Under the pieces are notes generated by a model. It did not search any database and was not told where the DNA came from. It worked only from the letters and a program-made list of their open reading frames with translations. A DNA stretch of 64,000 nucleotides, from the NCBI GenBank assembly GCA_958295835.1, contig OY282378.1, positions 3,683,694 to 3,747,693 of the forward strand, read 5' to 3'. The stretch comes from an uncultured Gammaproteobacteria bacterium (GTDB taxonomy: Bacteria; Pseudomonadota; Gammaproteobacteria; HK1). Made by a program: the position numbers and the translations under genes. Below are positions 16,320-25,452 of the stretch, one piece after another (within the stretch, counting starts at the first letter, position 1; each line of letters starts with the position of its first letter).

Positions 16320-17704
16320 TCTCCGGCAACGCCGCCACCAGGGGCGCCGCCGCTACGGTGGATGCCGTCGTTCCCGCCGCGGACCGACACCCCCCATTCC
16401 AGCTCGTTGTCCTGCAGGTAGCGCTTGCCGAGCTGCCAGGCGATCTGCGCCCGCCCGAGCTCGACGCCCAGGTAGAACGCATGGCTCGCGTCCCCGTCCA
16501 CCGCGAGCCCCGGATAGAGCGCGAAAGGATCGGTGGCAAGCTGCCGGCCGTCCCGGTTGTAGACGTGGATGCCTTCCCGCGTGAGCTGGATACGAAAGCT
16601 GGGATCCTTCACCGCGGCCGCGATTTGCATCACTTCATCGCAGGTATGGGGGAAGGGCTTGCGGTCCTTCAGCGCCATCAGCCCGCCGTGGTAGCGCCTC
16701 GGCAGATTGCCGTCGCGCCTGGCCGCCCACATGATGCGGCGCGCGACGTCGGCCTCCCTCACCGATGTATGCGCGTGGGGGCTGACCTCGGTGGTCAGGA
16801 CCGCCCCGATGTCGAGCTCCGACACCACCCCCATCAGCACCGCGGTCATCCCGGTGGTGTCGGCGTCGGTGAGCTCGGTGAGGTTGCCGATGCCCATCAT
16901 GATCTCGGCGTCGGGATACCGCCGGCGGACCGCGTGGTACCTCAGCAACGACTCGGTGAAGCCGAAGTGGATCGGCTCCAGGACGGGGTCGAGCAGAAAG
17001 CGCCGCCCCTGCCCGGCCAGCTTCTCGGCGGCCCGGTACAGGGAGTCCAGGTCCGACGGGCGCTCCGGGATCAGCACCGGCGTGCCCGCCCCTTCGCCGG
17101 CAACGTGCAGGGTGCTCTCCTTGAGGCTGAGCAGATAGTCGGCTCCGGCCGCGGCGGCACGGACAAGGTCCGGCGGATCCAGTGAATCGACGCTGACCGC
17201 GTAGCCCTCGTGCTTGAGCGCCGAGACGGATTCCTCGAGGTGCGGGAAGCCGGTCCCGGGCAGGCAGCCCAGGTCGATGACGTCCGCCCCGTCGGCCCGG
17301 TAGGCGACGGCCCGCTCGAGGATCTGCTCGACGCCCATGTGCGGCGCATCGACGATCTCGGCGATGATGGTGACGCGGTGCTCGTCCAGGTCGGGCCGGC
17401 GTCCGGCCGTGCCGAAGAACTCGGGCAGATCCTTCAGGTCCCTGGGACCACGCTCGACCGGCATCCCGTACGTATGCGAAAGCGCCTCGACGTCGCCGCC
17501 GCAGAGCCCCGGCACGATGATCCGCTGAGCGTCCTCCGGTGCCGGCAGGCGGCGCCTGATCATGTCCGCGGTCATCAGGCCCGCAACCTGCAGGCCCAGC
17601 TCCTGTACCCGGTAGGAGAAGCTCCGCTTCGCCAGCCCCTCGATCTCCCGGCACAGGCTGTCGTGCGCGAGGCGGCCGGTCAGGAAGAGGATGCGCTCGT
17701 CCAT
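16316..17704 (-). CDS. Dihydropteroate synthase-like protein (methanopterin-linked)
   Basis: 462 aa. The C-terminal two thirds have a pterin-binding TIM-barrel pattern: GADVIDLGCLPGTGFPHLEE, VSVDSLDPPDLVRAAAAGAD, RFLLDPVLEPIHFGF and MMGIGNLTELTDADTTG. The N-terminal part (MDERILFLTGRLAHDSL) is the extra domain of the long DHPS-like proteins found with tetrahydromethanopterin genes in archaea and methylotrophic bacteria. It probably acts in, or is tied to, methanopterin synthesis rather than folate. It lies between a pterin carbinolamine dehydratase gene and DUF447, abutting both, which supports that reading. Confidence 0.78.
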   Translation of the reverse strand: MDERILFLTGRLAHDSLCREIEGLAKRSFSYRVQELGLQVAGLMTADMIRRRLPAPEDAQRIIVPGLCGGDVEALSHTYGMPVERGPRDLKDLPEFFGTAGRRPDLDEHRVTIIAEIVDAPHMGVEQILERAVAYRADGADVIDLGCLPGTGFPHLEESVSALKHEGYAVSVDSLDPPDLVRAAAAGADYLLSLKESTLHVAGEGAGTPVLIPERPSDLDSLYRAAEKLAGQGRRFLLDPVLEPIHFGFTESLLRYHAVRRRYPDAEIMMGIGNLTELTDADTTGMTAVLMGVVSELDIGAVLTTEVSPHAHTSVREADVARRIMWAARRDGNLPRRYHGGLMALKDRKPFPHTCDEVMQIAAAVKDPSFRIQLTREGIHVYNRDGRQLATDPFALYPGLAVDGDASHAFYLGVELGRAQIAWQLGKRYLQDNELEWGVSVRGGNDGIHRSGGAPGGGVAGE

Positions 17705-18085
17705 TCAGTCGTACTTGATGTACCGGAACCTCTGGTCCACGGGGGTCCCCTCCAGTGCGCCGCCGGCTTCGCCCGGCTGCCAGTGGACGAACTCCTCGAT
17801 CTTGCGCGCCAGCTCGAAGTCCTTGTCGGTCACGCCCTTCGCCGCGTGGTTCATGAGCTTGACGATGACGAAGGCGTAGGACGCGGTGATGTCGGGATGG
17901 TGCCACGCGGCCTCCGCCAGATGGCCGACGGCGTTGATCACCATCAGCGTCCCCTTCCAGCCGGCGGTCCGGTATCGGCGCCTGATCCAGCCGTTCTCGT
18001 AGTACCAGTGCGGCAGCTCGGCTTCGAGCTTCGCCCGGATGTCTTCCTCGCTGTAGGTTCTGTCCTCTCGCCGGTCGCCGGTCAT
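17705..18085 (-). CDS. 4a-hydroxytetrahydrobiopterin (pterin carbinolamine) dehydratase
   Basis: 126 aa. The active-site motif EAAWHHPDI (His-His-Pro) and the flanking helices match the PCD/DCoH family, which dehydrates 4a-hydroxy-tetrahydropterins. The gene ends at the base before the dihydropteroate-synthase-like gene begins, so it leads a three-gene operon. In this setting it may act on a methanopterin-type pterin rather than on biopterin for aromatic hydroxylation; no phenylalanine hydroxylase gene is nearby. A C-terminal extension (QRFRYIKYD) is slightly longer than in minimal PCDs. Confidence 0.82.
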   Translation of the reverse strand: MTGDRREDRTYSEEDIRAKLEAELPHWYYENGWIRRRYRTAGWKGTLMVINAVGHLAEAAWHHPDITASYAFVIVKLMNHAAKGVTDKDFELARKIEEFVHWQPGEAGGALEGTPVDQRFRYIKYD

Positions 18086-18247
18086 GACGGTGTTCCTCCT
18101 GCGATGGATAGGGGCGGGCCAGTGTAAACCAACCGGACGCGGCCCTTTCCGCCCATCTTCGAGGAGGGTCCCCGCGAGGCCGATCGTCCGTCCCGCACGA
18201 GCCGGCCGGTGCGCGAACGATGAAGGGCCGGCACGGGCTTCGGACCC

Positions 18248-18697
18248 TCAGCCGGAGAGGGAGACCCGGTTGCAGCGGCAGGTGCCGATCTGGTGCAGCT
18301 CGATGATGTTGCCGAACGGATCGGGAACGAAGACCTGGTCGGAGTTCTCTCCCACGAGGCTGCGGACCGTCCAGTGCCGCACCCCCCGCACCTCGAGCTC
18401 GCGCCGCGCCTCGTTGATGTCCTCCACCGCGAGCGCGACGTGGGGCCGGGTCGGGTCTTCCTCCGCGTTGCGCGCGACCGGGGACTCTCCGGTGGCGCCC
18501 ATGAGATGGATCTGGGTGCGTTGCTCGTCGCTGCCGACGTACATCCAGAAGCCGGGGATACCGGGAATATTCGGGCGCCCCGCGTCGGCTTCCAGGCCGA
18601 GCAGGCCGGAATAGAAATCCCTGGCCCGATCCTGCGCGTCGTCCGACGGGTCGATGCGGATGCCGTGGTGGTGCAGCTCGACAACCTTGATGGGCAT
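18248..18697 (-). CDS. VOC-superfamily protein (glyoxalase/dioxygenase fold)
   Basis: 149 aa. Two beta-alpha-beta-beta-beta repeats are visible: the first begins VVELHHHGIRI with metal-ligand His candidates and the RARDFYSGLLGLE signature. The second has HVALAVEDINEARRELEVRG and ends FVPDPFGNIIELHQ with the ligand Glu. The typical role is a metal-dependent lyase, isomerase or dioxygenase; the substrate is unknown. It stands alone, 30 bp from the GmhB-like gene in the same direction. Confidence 0.78.
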   Translation of the reverse strand: MPIKVVELHHHGIRIDPSDDAQDRARDFYSGLLGLEADAGRPNIPGIPGFWMYVGSDEQRTQIHLMGATGESPVARNAEEDPTRPHVALAVEDINEARRELEVRGVRHWTVRSLVGENSDQVFVPDPFGNIIELHQIGTCRCNRVSLSG

Positions 18698-18727
18698 GGT
18701 CGTTCCTCCTGGCTTCGCTGGTTCGTT

Positions 18728-19267
18728 TCAATGCGCGGCGAGCAATGTGTCCACCGCCGCCGCGAGATCGTCGTGGACTTCGATCCCGTCCGGATACGCG
18801 CGATCGCGCGCGGTCGCCTCGCTCCTGCCCGTGCGCAGCAGCATCGGCCGCGCTCCCGCGCCGCGCGCCGCTTCGAGAACGTCCGGCGTACCGCCGATGC
18901 ACGGTACGCCGTCGAGCGGGACGTGCAGCCGGTCCGCGATCTCGTGCAGCAGGCTCGGGCGGGGCTTGAAGCACTCGCAGGCGTGGCTGCGCAGACAGAG
19001 GCAAACGAAGACCGCCTCGATGGTTCCTCCGTAGTCCGCGAGTCGCCGGTGCATCCGTTCATGGATACGGTTGAGGTCTTCGAAGGTGAAGTGGCGCCGG
19101 CGGATCCCCGGCTGGTGGGTCGCGACCACGACGCGGTACCCGGCTCGATCCAACCGTGCGACCGCATCGAGACTCCCGGGGATCGGCTGCCACTCCTCCG
19201 CGGAGCGCACGTGGTGCGGGAGCGCCTGGTTGATGACGCCGTCCCGGTCGAGAATGACGAGTTTCAA
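18728..19267 (-). CDS. gmhB: Divergent GmhB-like HAD phosphatase
   Basis: 179 aa if started at the TTG at 19267 (LKLVILDRDGVINQ). HAD motif I DRDGVIN is intact, as are the zinc-loop cysteines (CLCLRSHACECFKP). However, motif II reads ATHQPG where GmhB has TNQSG, the zinc-loop CRKP is CFKP, and motif IV reads IGGTPD where a conserved VGD is expected. The usual role is removal of the 7-phosphate from heptose bisphosphate for lipopolysaccharide core. The substitutions suggest a weakened or retargeted enzyme. No other heptose gene is nearby. Confidence 0.65.
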   Translation of the reverse strand: MKLVILDRDGVINQALPHHVRSAEEWQPIPGSLDAVARLDRAGYRVVVATHQPGIRRRHFTFEDLNRIHERMHRRLADYGGTIEAVFVCLCLRSHACECFKPRPSLLHEIADRLHVPLDGVPCIGGTPDVLEAARGAGARPMLLRTGRSEATARDRAYPDGIEVHDDLAAAVDTLLAAH

Positions 19268-19577
19268 TGGCCTGTTCCGGCGCGAGTTCGCTGCGTATGC
19301 CCGATTGTAGTGTCCGTATCCGTTCAGGACATAGTGCGAACGGGTCCGCACCCGGGATCATGGATGATCCTGGTCTGCCCCCGCCGGTCGGCCCCTGGAG
19401 CCCGTTGTCGTCCCGCATCGTCCAGGATGGTGACCGTGCGATGCCCGGCGACAGGCCCCCGGGGAGGTCGGCGCGCTCGTGCGCTTGTTGACGCGCACGC
19501 CCGATCCGAATCAAGGTGAGAGCCCTCCGATACCCCGGCGATCGCTTGCCGGGCACGCCCGAGAGGAATCCCGCCGC

Positions 19578-22500
19578 ATGACGTTCTACGCCGACCTGCA
19601 CGTCCACTCCAAGTACTCCCGCGCGACCAGCCGAAACTGCGATCTGGAGAATCTGGCCATCTGGGCCCGCAAGAAGGGGATCGGCATCGTCGGTACCGGG
19701 GACTTCACCCATCCCGCCTGGAGAGCCGAGCTGAAGGAGAAGCTCGTGCCCGCGGAGCCGGGGTTGTTCCGGCTTCGGCCGGATCTGGAGAGAGCGGTCG
19801 AGGAGCGGCTGCCCGCCGCGTGCCGGAGCCGCCGTACCGCGGTCCGGTTCATGCTGTCGGTCGAGATATCGACCATCTACAAGAAGTTCGACAGGACCCG
19901 GAAGATCCACCACCTGATCTACACCCCGGATTTCGACTCGACGGATCGCGTGGTCGACAGCCTGTCCAGGATCGGCAACCTGCACTCGGACGGGCGGCCG
20001 ATCCTGGGGCTCGATTCGCGGCATCTGCTGGAGATCGCCCTGGAGTCCGGGTCCGGCTCGTATCTCGTTCCCGCCCATATCTGGACGCCGTGGTTCGCCG
20101 CGCTCGGCTCGAAGTCCGGGTTCGACGCCATCGACGACTGCTACGGAGACTTGAGCCCCCACATCTTCGCGGTCGAGACCGGCCTGTCGTCGGACCCGCC
20201 GATGAACTGGCGGGTGTCGTCCCTGGACCGCTTCCGGCTGGTGTCCAACTCGGACGCCCATTCGCCGGAGAAGCTGGGGCGGGAAGTGTGCGTCTTCGAC
20301 ACGGAGCTGGACTACTTCGCCCTGCGCAAGGCGTTGGAGACGGGGCAGGGGTATGAAGGCACGCTGGAGTTCTTTCCCGAGGAGGGCAAGTATCACCTGG
20401 ACGGCCATCGAAGCTGCGACGTCCGCCTGTCTCCCCCCGAAACCCGCGAGCGTGAAGGCCGGTGTCCCGCGTGCGGCAAGCCGCTGACGGTCGGCGTCAT
20501 GCACCGGGTCGAAGACCTCGCGGACCGGCCCGAGGAAACCGCCCCGCCCGAGACCGCCGGCACGATGCGGAGTCTCGTCCCGCTGCCCGAGATCCTGTCG
20601 GAAATCCACCAGGTCGGCCCGAAGAGCAAGAGGATCGCCCAACACTACGAGAGCCTCCTGGGCCAGCTCGGGCCGGAGCTCCAGCTCCTCGATACCCTCC
20701 CGCTGGAGGACATCGCGCCCGCGGCCTCGCCGCTCGTCACCGAAGCGGTCTCCCGCTTGCGGAAGCAGGAGGTGATCCGGCACGCCGGCTACGACGGGGT
20801 GTACGGCACGATCCGCATGTTCCGGGACGCCGAACTGCGCCGGTACACCCGCGGTGCCCCGCTCTTTGGTGAGGCCGCCGCGGCAGGGCGGCCGGCTGAA
20901 GGTGTCCCCGGACTTCCAGCGGTGGACGCCGATGCACGAGCCGCGGCCGAACCGCGGCGAAAGGAGGTGGCGTCGCCTCGGCTTGGCGGGGAGCCTTCAC
21001 TCTCATCCCGGGAGACGGGCACACCACAGGCGGCCGGACCGAGGCGAAAGGAGACGACGCCGTCTCGGTCTCGGGAGACGCCGCCGCGCCGCCGGGGTTC
21101 GGAGAGGGCGGCGCCGCTCGACGGCTCCCGCCATGTCCCGGCCGGGCTGGACGACGACCAGCGCCGTGCCGTCGAGACCGTTGCCGGTCCGCTGCTCGTC
21201 GTGGCCGGTCCCGGGTCCGGGAAGACTCGTACCCTGACCCATCGTATCGCCCATCTGGTCACGAATCATGCCGTCCCCGCCGCCTGCTGTCTCGCGATTA
21301 CCTTTACACGACGAGCCGCCGGCGAGATGCGCGAGCGCCTTCGGGCGTTGCTGCCGGATGCCTGGGAGCGCGTCCCGGTGCATACGTTCCACTCCCTGGG
21401 CCTGTCCGTTCTGAAGGAGCACCACAACGCAGCGGGCCTGCAGCGCGGCTTTCGGATCGCATCGGATGCCGAACGGATCCAGTTGCTCCGGGACGCGCTG
21501 GACGTCTCCGAGAGAAGGGCGCGCAGCCGGTTGTCGGCCATCGCGCACGCCAGACGCACCCGCGGGTCATCACGGGCCGAGGAGTCGGACGAAGCGGCCG
21601 ATGCCTACGAGAAGGCAATGGAAGCCCGCAACCTGTGCGACTTCGACGATCTCGTGATCCGGGCGGCGGATGCGCTGGAGACCATCCCCGCGCTCCGTGC
21701 GCAGTACCGGCAGCGCTGGCGGTGGGTGTCGATCGACGAATACCAGGATGTCGACGAGCAGCAGGTCCGGCTGGTGAAGCAGCTCGTTCCCCCGGACGGC
21801 AACATCTGCGCCATCGGCGATCCGGATCAGGCCATCTACAGCTTCCGGGGCGCGGACGTACGCTTCTTCTCGGAGTTCCAGCGGGACTTCCCGGGGGCCG
21901 AAGTCGTGCGGATGACCCGCAACTATCGTTCCGGTCGAAACATCGTCGCCCTTTCGTCGCAGGTGATCGCCCGCTCGGGCGCCGCCTCGCCTCCCGTCCC
22001 GGTGGTCGAGGACCCGCCCGAGCTCGTCACCATCCACGAGGCTCCCACCGAGAAGGCGGAGGCGGAATTCATCGTCCGCACCCTGGAGCACACCCTCGGC
22101 GGGCACAGCTTCTTCTCCATCGACAGTGGGCGTTCGGAGGACGCCGCGGGGCATGACTTCTCATTCTCCGATTTCGCCGTACTGTACCGAACGGGAGCGC
22201 AGGTCCCCGCCCTCGTCGAGGCGTTGCAGCGTTCGGGCATGCCCTTTCAGCACCGCTCGCATCGCCCCCTTCTGGATCATCCGGGGGTGACCGCGGTGAT
22301 CGACGCCCTGCGCGAGGCGCGGCACCCGGGGCCGGTTCGGGAGCAGCTCGAAGCGGTCTGTTCCGGAGATGGCCGGCGCGGCGCGCAGATGCCGGAGGCG
22401 TGCGAGCTGTTGAGACCCGCCGCCGTCGCGTGTGGAGAGGATCTGGATCGGTTCCTGTCCGATCTGTCGCTGGGCACCGAGGTCGATACCTGGGACCCTC

Positions 22501-22901
22501 GCGCGGATCGGATCTCGGTGCTGACCCTCCATGCCGCGAAGGGTCTGGAGTTTCCCGTGGTGTTCATCGCCGGCTGCGAGAGCGGTCTCCTCCCCCTGAC
22601 CTGGGGGAAGCCCGGCAAGGCGGTCCTCGACGAAGAACGCCGCTTGTTCTACGTCGGCGTGACCCGCGCCAAGACGAAGCTGTACCTCTCCCGGGCAACG
22701 AAGCGTCCGTGGCGGGGGAAGGTGCGCGAGCTGCCGCCTTCTCCCTACCTGGCCGATGTCGAGGAGCAGCTCCTGGAGCGCCGCCGCATCCGGATCCCCG
22801 GCAGCCCGTCGAAAGACGAGGACGGCCAGCTCGACCTGTTCATCCGACCCGGCCGCCCCGGAGCCGAACCTTCTTCCCGACTCCCGCCGTCGGGGGAATG
22901 A
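19578..22901 (+). CDS. EndoQ-like PHP nuclease fused to UvrD-type helicase
   Basis: 1107 aa from the ATG at 19578. Residues 1-300 are a PHP phosphoesterase domain (YADLHVHSKYSRATS, GTGDFTHP, SNSDAHSP) followed by a zinc knuckle CPACGK at 296-301 and LTVGVMHRVEDLADRP, the pattern of endonuclease Q. After a Pro/Arg-rich linker (about 450-520) comes a superfamily 1 helicase: Walker A GPGSGKT near 544, SIDEYQDVDEQQ, GDPDQAIYSFRGAD, LTLHAAKGLEFPVVF and GVTRAKTKLYL. EndoQ cuts 5' of deaminated bases and abasic sites, and the fused helicase could unwind from the nick. No UvrD 2B domain anomaly is obvious. Confidence 0.88.
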   Translation: MTFYADLHVHSKYSRATSRNCDLENLAIWARKKGIGIVGTGDFTHPAWRAELKEKLVPAEPGLFRLRPDLERAVEERLPAACRSRRTAVRFMLSVEISTIYKKFDRTRKIHHLIYTPDFDSTDRVVDSLSRIGNLHSDGRPILGLDSRHLLEIALESGSGSYLVPAHIWTPWFAALGSKSGFDAIDDCYGDLSPHIFAVETGLSSDPPMNWRVSSLDRFRLVSNSDAHSPEKLGREVCVFDTELDYFALRKALETGQGYEGTLEFFPEEGKYHLDGHRSCDVRLSPPETREREGRCPACGKPLTVGVMHRVEDLADRPEETAPPETAGTMRSLVPLPEILSEIHQVGPKSKRIAQHYESLLGQLGPELQLLDTLPLEDIAPAASPLVTEAVSRLRKQEVIRHAGYDGVYGTIRMFRDAELRRYTRGAPLFGEAAAAGRPAEGVPGLPAVDADARAAAEPRRKEVASPRLGGEPSLSSRETGTPQAAGPRRKETTPSRSRETPPRRRGSERAAPLDGSRHVPAGLDDDQRRAVETVAGPLLVVAGPGSGKTRTLTHRIAHLVTNHAVPAACCLAITFTRRAAGEMRERLRALLPDAWERVPVHTFHSLGLSVLKEHHNAAGLQRGFRIASDAERIQLLRDALDVSERRARSRLSAIAHARRTRGSSRAEESDEAADAYEKAMEARNLCDFDDLVIRAADALETIPALRAQYRQRWRWVSIDEYQDVDEQQVRLVKQLVPPDGNICAIGDPDQAIYSFRGADVRFFSEFQRDFPGAEVVRMTRNYRSGRNIVALSSQVIARSGAASPPVPVVEDPPELVTIHEAPTEKAEAEFIVRTLEHTLGGHSFFSIDSGRSEDAAGHDFSFSDFAVLYRTGAQVPALVEALQRSGMPFQHRSHRPLLDHPGVTAVIDALREARHPGPVREQLEAVCSGDGRRGAQMPEACELLRPAAVACGEDLDRFLSDLSLGTEVDTWDPRADRISVLTLHAAKGLEFPVVFIAGCESGLLPLTWGKPGKAVLDEERRLFYVGVTRAKTKLYLSRATKRPWRGKVRELPPSPYLADVEEQLLERRRIRIPGSPSKDEDGQLDLFIRPGRPGAEPSSRLPPSGE

Positions 22902-22916
22902 CGGAAAGCCGGTCCG

Positions 22917-23456
22917 CTACTTCTCCAGCAGTCGCGGCATCAGCTCCACGAGGTTGCACGGCCGCGTGCGGTAGTCGAGCTGATCGACGATGAGCTTGTC
23001 CCACGCGGTGCGGCAGGCGCCCGATGATCCGGGAAGGCAGAAGACGTAGGTCGCGTTCGCGACCCCGGCCAAGGCGCGGGACTGCATCGTCGAGGTCCGG
23101 ATCTCGTCGTACGAGATCGTCCTGAACACTTCGCCGAAGCCGTCGATGGTCTTGTCGAGGAGCGGACCCACCGCCTCGGGGGTGCCGTCGCGGCCGGTGA
23201 CCCCGGTGCCGCCGGTGCTGATGACGGCGTTGACCCCGGGGTCCGCGATCCAGCCCGACACCACGGCGCGGATCCGGTAGACGTCGTCGGGCACGATCCG
23301 TTTCTCGTGCAGGCCGTGGCCGGCCGCGGACAGGCGATCCGCGAGCAGCCGGCCGGACTTGTCGGTGTCCTCGGTGCGGGTGTCGGAGACGGTGAGCACG
23401 CAGATCGAGAGCGGGATGAATGCGCGGCCGGCGTGTCCGGGAATCGGGTCGGTCAT
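22917..23456 (-). CDS. moaB: Molybdenum cofactor biosynthesis protein B
   Basis: 179 aa. The MoaB/MogA fold motifs are present: [15 protein letters not shown], the [14 protein letters not shown] loop that binds molybdopterin, and [19 protein letters not shown]. It adenylylates or binds molybdopterin before metal insertion. It is convergent with the EndoQ-UvrD gene (15-bp gap) and lies 69 bp from moeA on the same strand, forming a Moco cluster. Confidence 0.92.
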   Translation of the reverse strand: MTDPIPGHAGRAFIPLSICVLTVSDTRTEDTDKSGRLLADRLSAAGHGLHEKRIVPDDVYRIRAVVSGWIADPGVNAVISTGGTGVTGRDGTPEAVGPLLDKTIDGFGEVFRTISYDEIRTSTMQSRALAGVANATYVFCLPGSSGACRTAWDKLIVDQLDYRTRPCNLVELMPRLLEK

Positions 23457-23525
23457 GGATGTTCGCTCGCTCGGAAGGTCATTCCCGATGGTACGCGGGA
23501 TCCATTCCCGGCGCCGTGCCGCGGC

Positions 23526-24788
23526 TCACATGAGGCCGAAGAAGGGCTGTACCTCGACCGTCGCGCCGGGCTCCACCGTGGCGCCGTCCTCGGGGAGGAC
23601 GATGAAGCAGTTCGCGTCGCTCATCGTGTGCAGGAGGCCGGAGCCGGTCCTGCCGGTGCTGCGCACGACGAGGATGCCGTGCTCGTCCCGTTCGAGGATG
23701 GCCCGGTAGTACTCGACCCGGCCCGGCTTCTTGCGCAGCCGCGTCGTGCAGCGGGCCTCCACCGCCGGGCGCGGTCTCGCGTCGATCTCGCCCGCCGCGG
23801 CCCGGAGCGCGGGCTCCACGAACTGGTAGAACGTCACCATCACCGCCACCGGGTTGCCCGGCAGGCCGAAGAACACCGAATCGCCGAGGAGGCCGAAGGC
23901 GAGCGGGCGCCCGGGCCGGATTGCGATGCGCCAGAACCCGATCCGGCCCAGCGCGTGCAACGCCTCCTTGACGTAGTCGGCCTCGCCGGTCGAGGCGCCG
24001 CCGGAGGACAGCACCACGTCGGCGCGGGCGGACGCCTCGCGGAGCGCATCGAACACAGCCTCGCGCCGATCCGGCACGATGCCCAGGTCGAGGATCTCCG
24101 CCCCGAATCGGCCGAGCATGCCGTGCATGGTGAAGCGGTTGCTGTCGTAGACGAGCCCCGGCTCGAAGGGCTCGCCGGGGGGGCGGACCTCGTCGCCGGT
24201 CGAGAAGTACGCGACGCGGAGCGTGCGGTGGACCTCGACCCCGGCGACGCCGAGCGACGCCAGCAGGCCCATTTCCGCCGGCATGATGCGCCGCCCGCGC
24301 GGGATCACCACCGCGCCGGCCGCGATGTCCTCGCCGGCCTGGCGCACATGCTGGCCCGCCTCGATGCCCGGCGGGACCCGCACGCGATCGCCGTCGACCT
24401 CCACGTGCTCCTGCATCACCACGGTGTCCGCGCCGGCGGGCATGACCGCGCCGGTCATGATCCGCACCGCCTGCGACGGCCCCACCGGGCCGGCGAAGGG
24501 TCTGCCCGCCCAGGCCGTCCCCACCACCTCGTACCAGCGCGGCGCACCATCCGGCAATGAACTGCCGGCGCAGGCGTAGCCGTCCATCGCCGAGTTGACG
24601 TGTCCCGGCACGTCCATCGGCGAGACCACGTCGCGGGCCGCGACCCGCCCCAGCGCGTCGATGACCGCAACCGTCTCGGTGGCCTCGATCGGGCGCACGT
24701 GGGCGCGGATCCGGCGCATCGCCTCGCCCGGCGGCAGGAGATCCGGATCGCCCTCGTAGCAGTCGGGAAGAGGCTCGGGAAGACTCAT
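23526..24788 (-). CDS. moeA: Molybdopterin molybdotransferase MoeA
   Basis: 420 aa from the ATG at 24788 (MSLPEPLPDCYEGD). Domain III has the MoaB-like fold: VAYFSTGDEVRPPGEPF, VLSSGGASTGEADYVKE and GLPGNPVAVMVTF. The N-terminal part carries the MoeA signature NSAMDGYA. It inserts molybdate into adenylylated molybdopterin. Longer upstream reading frames exist but lack MoeA character. The product is needed for the CoxL-type enzyme at 44.9 kb. Confidence 0.92.
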   Translation of the reverse strand: MSLPEPLPDCYEGDPDLLPPGEAMRRIRAHVRPIEATETVAVIDALGRVAARDVVSPMDVPGHVNSAMDGYACAGSSLPDGAPRWYEVVGTAWAGRPFAGPVGPSQAVRIMTGAVMPAGADTVVMQEHVEVDGDRVRVPPGIEAGQHVRQAGEDIAAGAVVIPRGRRIMPAEMGLLASLGVAGVEVHRTLRVAYFSTGDEVRPPGEPFEPGLVYDSNRFTMHGMLGRFGAEILDLGIVPDRREAVFDALREASARADVVLSSGGASTGEADYVKEALHALGRIGFWRIAIRPGRPLAFGLLGDSVFFGLPGNPVAVMVTFYQFVEPALRAAAGEIDARPRPAVEARCTTRLRKKPGRVEYYRAILERDEHGILVVRSTGRTGSGLLHTMSDANCFIVLPEDGATVEPGATVEVQPFFGLM

Positions 24789-24924
24789 GCGCGGGACATT
24801 CTCGCGATGCCGCGGCAGCGTCAAGTCGCCTCGCCGTTCGTGAGGGATTCTCGCCGGACCTGGACACGTTCGTGGGCCCGCGGTCGATTGTCCGGAGACG
24901 GGCCGGCCGCTACACTCGTTTGCC

Positions 24925-25224
24925 ATGAACGCCGTCGCCTTCGACACCCTCAGCGCCGCCCGCGAGCTCGAAGCCGCGGGTATCGAGCGCCGGCAGGCGG
25001 AAGCCATCGCCGGCACCGTGCGCCAGGCCACCATCGCCGACCGTGAAGCACTGGCGACGAAGGCGGACCTTGTGGGCCTCGCCACGAAGGCGGACCTTGC
25101 GGGCCTCGTCACGAAGGCGGACCTTGCCGCCGTGCGCTCCGAGCTCGCGACCATCCGATGGTCCATCGGCTTGCTCGCCGCCTTCATGTTCGCCATCGGC
25201 CTTCGGTTGTTCGGCCTGTTCTGA
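24925..25224 (+). CDS. DUF1640-type coiled-coil membrane-anchored protein
   Basis: 99 aa. The N-terminus (FDTLSAARELEAAGIERRQAEAI) matches DUF1640/CCDC90-like proteins. Three heptad-like repeats of L-A/V-TKADL (about residues 46-68) form a short coiled coil, and one C-terminal membrane helix (IGLLAAFMFAIGLRLFGLF) anchors it. Such proteins often come from small reiterated families in proteobacteria with unknown function. It is divergent from moeA, with both starts within 140 bp, so the promoters share that gap. Confidence 0.75.
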   Translation: MNAVAFDTLSAARELEAAGIERRQAEAIAGTVRQATIADREALATKADLVGLATKADLAGLVTKADLAAVRSELATIRWSIGLLAAFMFAIGLRLFGLF

Positions 25225-25452
25225 CCTTCCGCGTTGCGGGACTGCCCTCGCCGGGGTGTCCAGGACCGTCGTAGCGCCGCGCTCGGGGTTCGGGCGCTTG
25301 GGGCGCTGGCGTCCCTCGCGGACCTCTCGGGACAGGATGGGATCGAGCGAGGCCGGCCCGGCGCGTGAAGCTCGCGCTCGTGGGCTGGTCGCGGAGACCG
25401 TGCCCGCGCGCGCAGGAACGTCTCCTGCCTCGACATGACGTTCCCGCGGACG

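Noticed and set aside
16635..19004. Long minus-strand frame overlapping the DHPS-like, dehydratase and VOC genes in another phase
   Set aside because: Arg/Ala-rich, crosses several real genes, no recognisable motif.
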